Below, in pieces: positions 62,507-64,000 of a stretch of DNA of 64,000 bases; within the stretch, counting starts at the first letter, position 1; every line of letters begins with the position of its first letter. Made by a program: the position numbers and the translations under genes. The notes beneath the pieces were generated by a model. That model did not search any database, had not been told where the DNA came from, and saw nothing but the letters and a program-made list of their open reading frames with translations. This DNA is from Neomoorella stamsii. GTDB taxonomy: Bacteria; Bacillota; DSM-521; Neomoorellales; Neomoorellaceae. The DNA is taken from positions 20,859 to 84,858 of the forward strand of contig NZ_PVXL01000045.1 of assembly GCF_002995805.1 (NCBI RefSeq). Direction: 5' to 3'.

Positions 62507-62788
62507 TCAGCGCTCGTGACGGGGGGCTTTTTTGACCTTCATCAGGGCTTGGGTAAGAGCGCGGTAAATATCGGCCCGGTGCTGTGCTTCCAGCATGGCC
62601 AGTTTGGAGTAAATTACTCCCTTTTCCCGGACCACATAACGGGGCGGTAACTGGTTTAAAGCCAGGGCTACTATATCGTGGCGACAGCTGTCGCAGCGGC
62701 AGGCTTGCGGGTCCTGGGCCAGGACCTGGTCCAACAGCTCCCACACACAGTCCTCCATATAGTTCTTTAAAAAGAGTTCTCTGGCCAT
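62507..62788 (-). CDS. ComFB-family protein
   Basis: A 93-residue protein with the ComFB (late-competence) pattern: LKNYMEDCVWELLDQVLAQDPQACRCDSCRHDIVALALNQLPPRYVV. Cys14, Cys30, Cys32 and Cys35 suit a zinc site. Homologues in cyanobacteria and Bacillus have been described as cyclic-dinucleotide receptors, and in Bacillus comFB lies in the comF operon; here it stands alone. The arrangement with an orphan OmpR regulator on the opposite strand, sharing no spacer, is unusual. Confidence 0.82.
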   Translation of the reverse strand: MARELFLKNYMEDCVWELLDQVLAQDPQACRCDSCRHDIVALALNQLPPRYVVREKGVIYSKLAMLEAQHRADIYRALTQALMKVKKAPRHER

Positions 62789-63022
62789 TGGTTTCTCCTT
62801 CCTCTGCTTGCAATTATGTATTTCTTTTTCAGCCTAAATATTCGCCTTAACCTTTTTCCTTCCTTCTTTTCCCCTGGATTTAAATATTGAAATATGGCGA
62901 CTATTACTGGTATACCCGGCTATCGCTGCGGTGAGAATAGCTATAGCCGTCAAAAGAGGAATTAGCGTCTCAATGCCTAATATTACATTAGCAATAAAAA
63001 GTTTTAAGGGAGATGCCTTTTT
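62789..63022 (+). other. intergenic region between comFB and ispE
   Basis: No supported gene. On the minus strand a frame ending at 62834 reads a hydrophobic helix and a basic tail, but has no normal start codon. No clear promoter of ispE is seen; AAGGGAG at 63006 is its ribosome site. Confidence 0.4.
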
Positions 63023-63880
63023 TTGGATGCCCTAAAGGTGCCAGCCTATGGTAAAATAAATCTGACCCTGAAGGTCCTCGGCCGCCGGCCGGATGGTTTT
63101 CATAACTTAAGCACTATTTTCCAGGCCATTGCCCTGCAGGATACCCTAACCTTAAGCCGGTGCTATGAAGGAATTCACCTGGAGGTCAGGGGGGCACGTC
63201 TTTCGGCCGGTCCTGACAACCTGGTCTACCAGGCGGCGGCCTTACTCCAGCAGCGGTATGGTTTTCCGGGTGTGCATATCAACCTGGAAAAGAGGATCCC
63301 CCTGGCGGCCGGCCTGGCCGGAGGCAGCAGCGATGCGGCAGCTACTTTACTGGGACTTAATTACCTGTATAACCTGGGCCTGACACCGGGGCAACTCGCC
63401 CGGGAAGGGGCCAAACTCGGGTCGGATGTACCTTTTTGCGTCCTGGGAGGTACGGCCCTGGGCCGGGGGCGGGGGGAAGATTTATCCCTTTTACCGCCGG
63501 CTCCCAGGCTCTGGCTGGTACTGGTGAAACCTCCCTTTGGCGTCAGCACGGCAGCCGTATACCAGGGCTGGGATGCCGCCCCCTCCCGGCAGAACCCGGA
63601 ACCCCCTGATGAGGACAGGGCCCTGGCGGCCTTAAGGGCCGGGGACCGGGAGCAGCTTGTCAGGGCCCTGGGTAACGACCTGGAGATAGTTACCTGCCGG
63701 CTGTACCCGGAAGTGAAGGCCATTAAATTACGCCTGCTGGCTGCGGGAGCGGAACGGGCCATCCTGTGCGGCAGCGGCCCGGCGGTCTTTGGGGTGGCTC
63801 CCGACCGGCAGACGGCCGTTAGCATTGCTTCCCGGCTCCGGCAAACTTACCCGGAAACAATGGTAACCTGTACTTTATAG
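63023..63880 (+). CDS. ispE: 4-diphosphocytidyl-2-C-methyl-D-erythritol kinase
   Basis: GHMP kinase of the MEP isoprenoid pathway, phosphorylating CDP-ME at the 2-hydroxyl, 285 aa. KVPAYGKINLTLKVLGRRPDGFHNLSTIFQAI is the start pattern, the ATP-binding GHMP motif is IPLAAGLAGGSSDAAATLLGLN, and the C-terminal motif LCGSGPAVFGV is intact. The start is TTG 63023; AAGGGAG is ten bases ahead. It is the distal marker of the origin-proximal conserved block (veg, ispE in Bacillus). Confidence 0.96.
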   Translation: MDALKVPAYGKINLTLKVLGRRPDGFHNLSTIFQAIALQDTLTLSRCYEGIHLEVRGARLSAGPDNLVYQAAALLQQRYGFPGVHINLEKRIPLAAGLAGGSSDAAATLLGLNYLYNLGLTPGQLAREGAKLGSDVPFCVLGGTALGRGRGEDLSLLPPAPRLWLVLVKPPFGVSTAAVYQGWDAAPSRQNPEPPDEDRALAALRAGDREQLVRALGNDLEIVTCRLYPEVKAIKLRLLAAGAERAILCGSGPAVFGVAPDRQTAVSIASRLRQTYPETMVTCTL

Positions 63881-63926
63881 ACATAATGGAAGGGCCAGCC
63901 CCACAGTAGCGATACGTAGGTTATAT

Positions 63927-63935
63927 TGGTACAAT
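63927..63935 (+). promoter_or_regulatory. extended -10 promoter
   Basis: TGGTACAAT (TGn then TACAAT at 63930-63935), about 40 bases before ATG 63976; no clear -35. Confidence 0.5.
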
Positions 63936-63975
63936 AGAGACCAATACAGAGCTACAAGCTAAGGAGGCTGGCAAG

Positions 63976-64000
63976 ATGAATTATACCACATATGTAGGGC
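63976..64000 (+). CDS. first codons of an unidentified gene (cut by window end)
   Basis: ATG 63976 with a perfect AAGGAGG ribosome site nine bases ahead reads MNYTTYVG to the window end. Too short to identify; it does not look like PurR, which follows ispE in Bacillus. Confidence 0.6.

Noticed and set aside
62834..63010. Minus-strand frame with a hydrophobic helix and basic tail (ending at 62834)
   Set aside because: No ATG, GTG or TTG lies at a sensible place and no ribosome site was found; kept only as a note.

Overview
The window looks like an origin-proximal segment of a GC-rich, anaerobic, probably thermophilic acetogenic Firmicute of the Moorella type. The species is an inference. It rests on the high GC content and on gene order that follows the Bacillus/Clostridia origin region: serS, tadA, SRP RNA, dnaX, ybaB, recR, yaaL, bofA, a Lys/Orn/Arg decarboxylase, tmk, holB, ricT, yabA, rsmI, abrB, metG, tatD, yabE, ksgA, yabG, veg, ispE. 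It also rests on strictly anaerobic enzymes: pyruvate:ferredoxin oxidoreductase (PFOR), a KorABCD 2-oxoacid:ferredoxin oxidoreductase, an electron-transfer FixABCX complex and a TupABC tungstate transporter.

Layout. 1-3.6 kb: sugar kinase (cut by the window edge), aminotransferase, VapBC-like toxin-antitoxin pair, methyltransferase. 3.6-13.1 kb: a serine hub with a T-box leader, a serine/phosphoserine-type aminotransferase, a strongly structured unassigned RNA, serA, serS, then a two-component system, a DoxX-like protein, six tRNAs (all four serine isoacceptors and two arginine), tadA and the large SRP RNA. 13.2-17.2 kb: replication/repair/sporulation genes and a P-loop protein with no canonical start codon. 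17.3-25.4 kb: korABCD, a formyl-THF hydrolase-like protein and a GlcDEF-like FAD/Fe-S dehydrogenase. 25.6-34.7 kb: the conserved tmk-holB-ricT-yabA-rsmI-abrB-metG-tatD block, in which ricT appears to start with AUA. 34.7-42.2 kb: an AT-richer inserted AAA ATPase with palindromic operator DNA, two G5/3D cell-wall proteins, ksgA, ykuK, a LysM/SleB hydrolase, yabG and veg. 42.2-46.3 kb: fixABCX and a ferritin-like protein.

46.3-52.2 kb is the most unusual part. A cyclic-di-GMP-I riboswitch with its own terminator precedes a degenerate HD-GYP protein, a multi-domain anti-sigma-type ATPase, a STAS protein, a PP2C phosphatase, a second STAS protein and a FapA/DUF342 protein. Together these look like a complete partner-switching circuit whose expression is gated by c-di-GMP. 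A run of 14 G lies just upstream. Near 62.5 kb a ComFB-family protein, a family with c-di-GMP-binding members, gives a second possible link to this messenger.

52.2-64 kb: hydroxyacyl-CoA dehydrogenase, PFOR, a lipoprotein, a ModE-like regulator with tupABC, an orphan OmpR-type regulator convergent with comFB, ispE, and the first codons of a further gene. All functional names are by recognition of sequence motifs; no database search was run.
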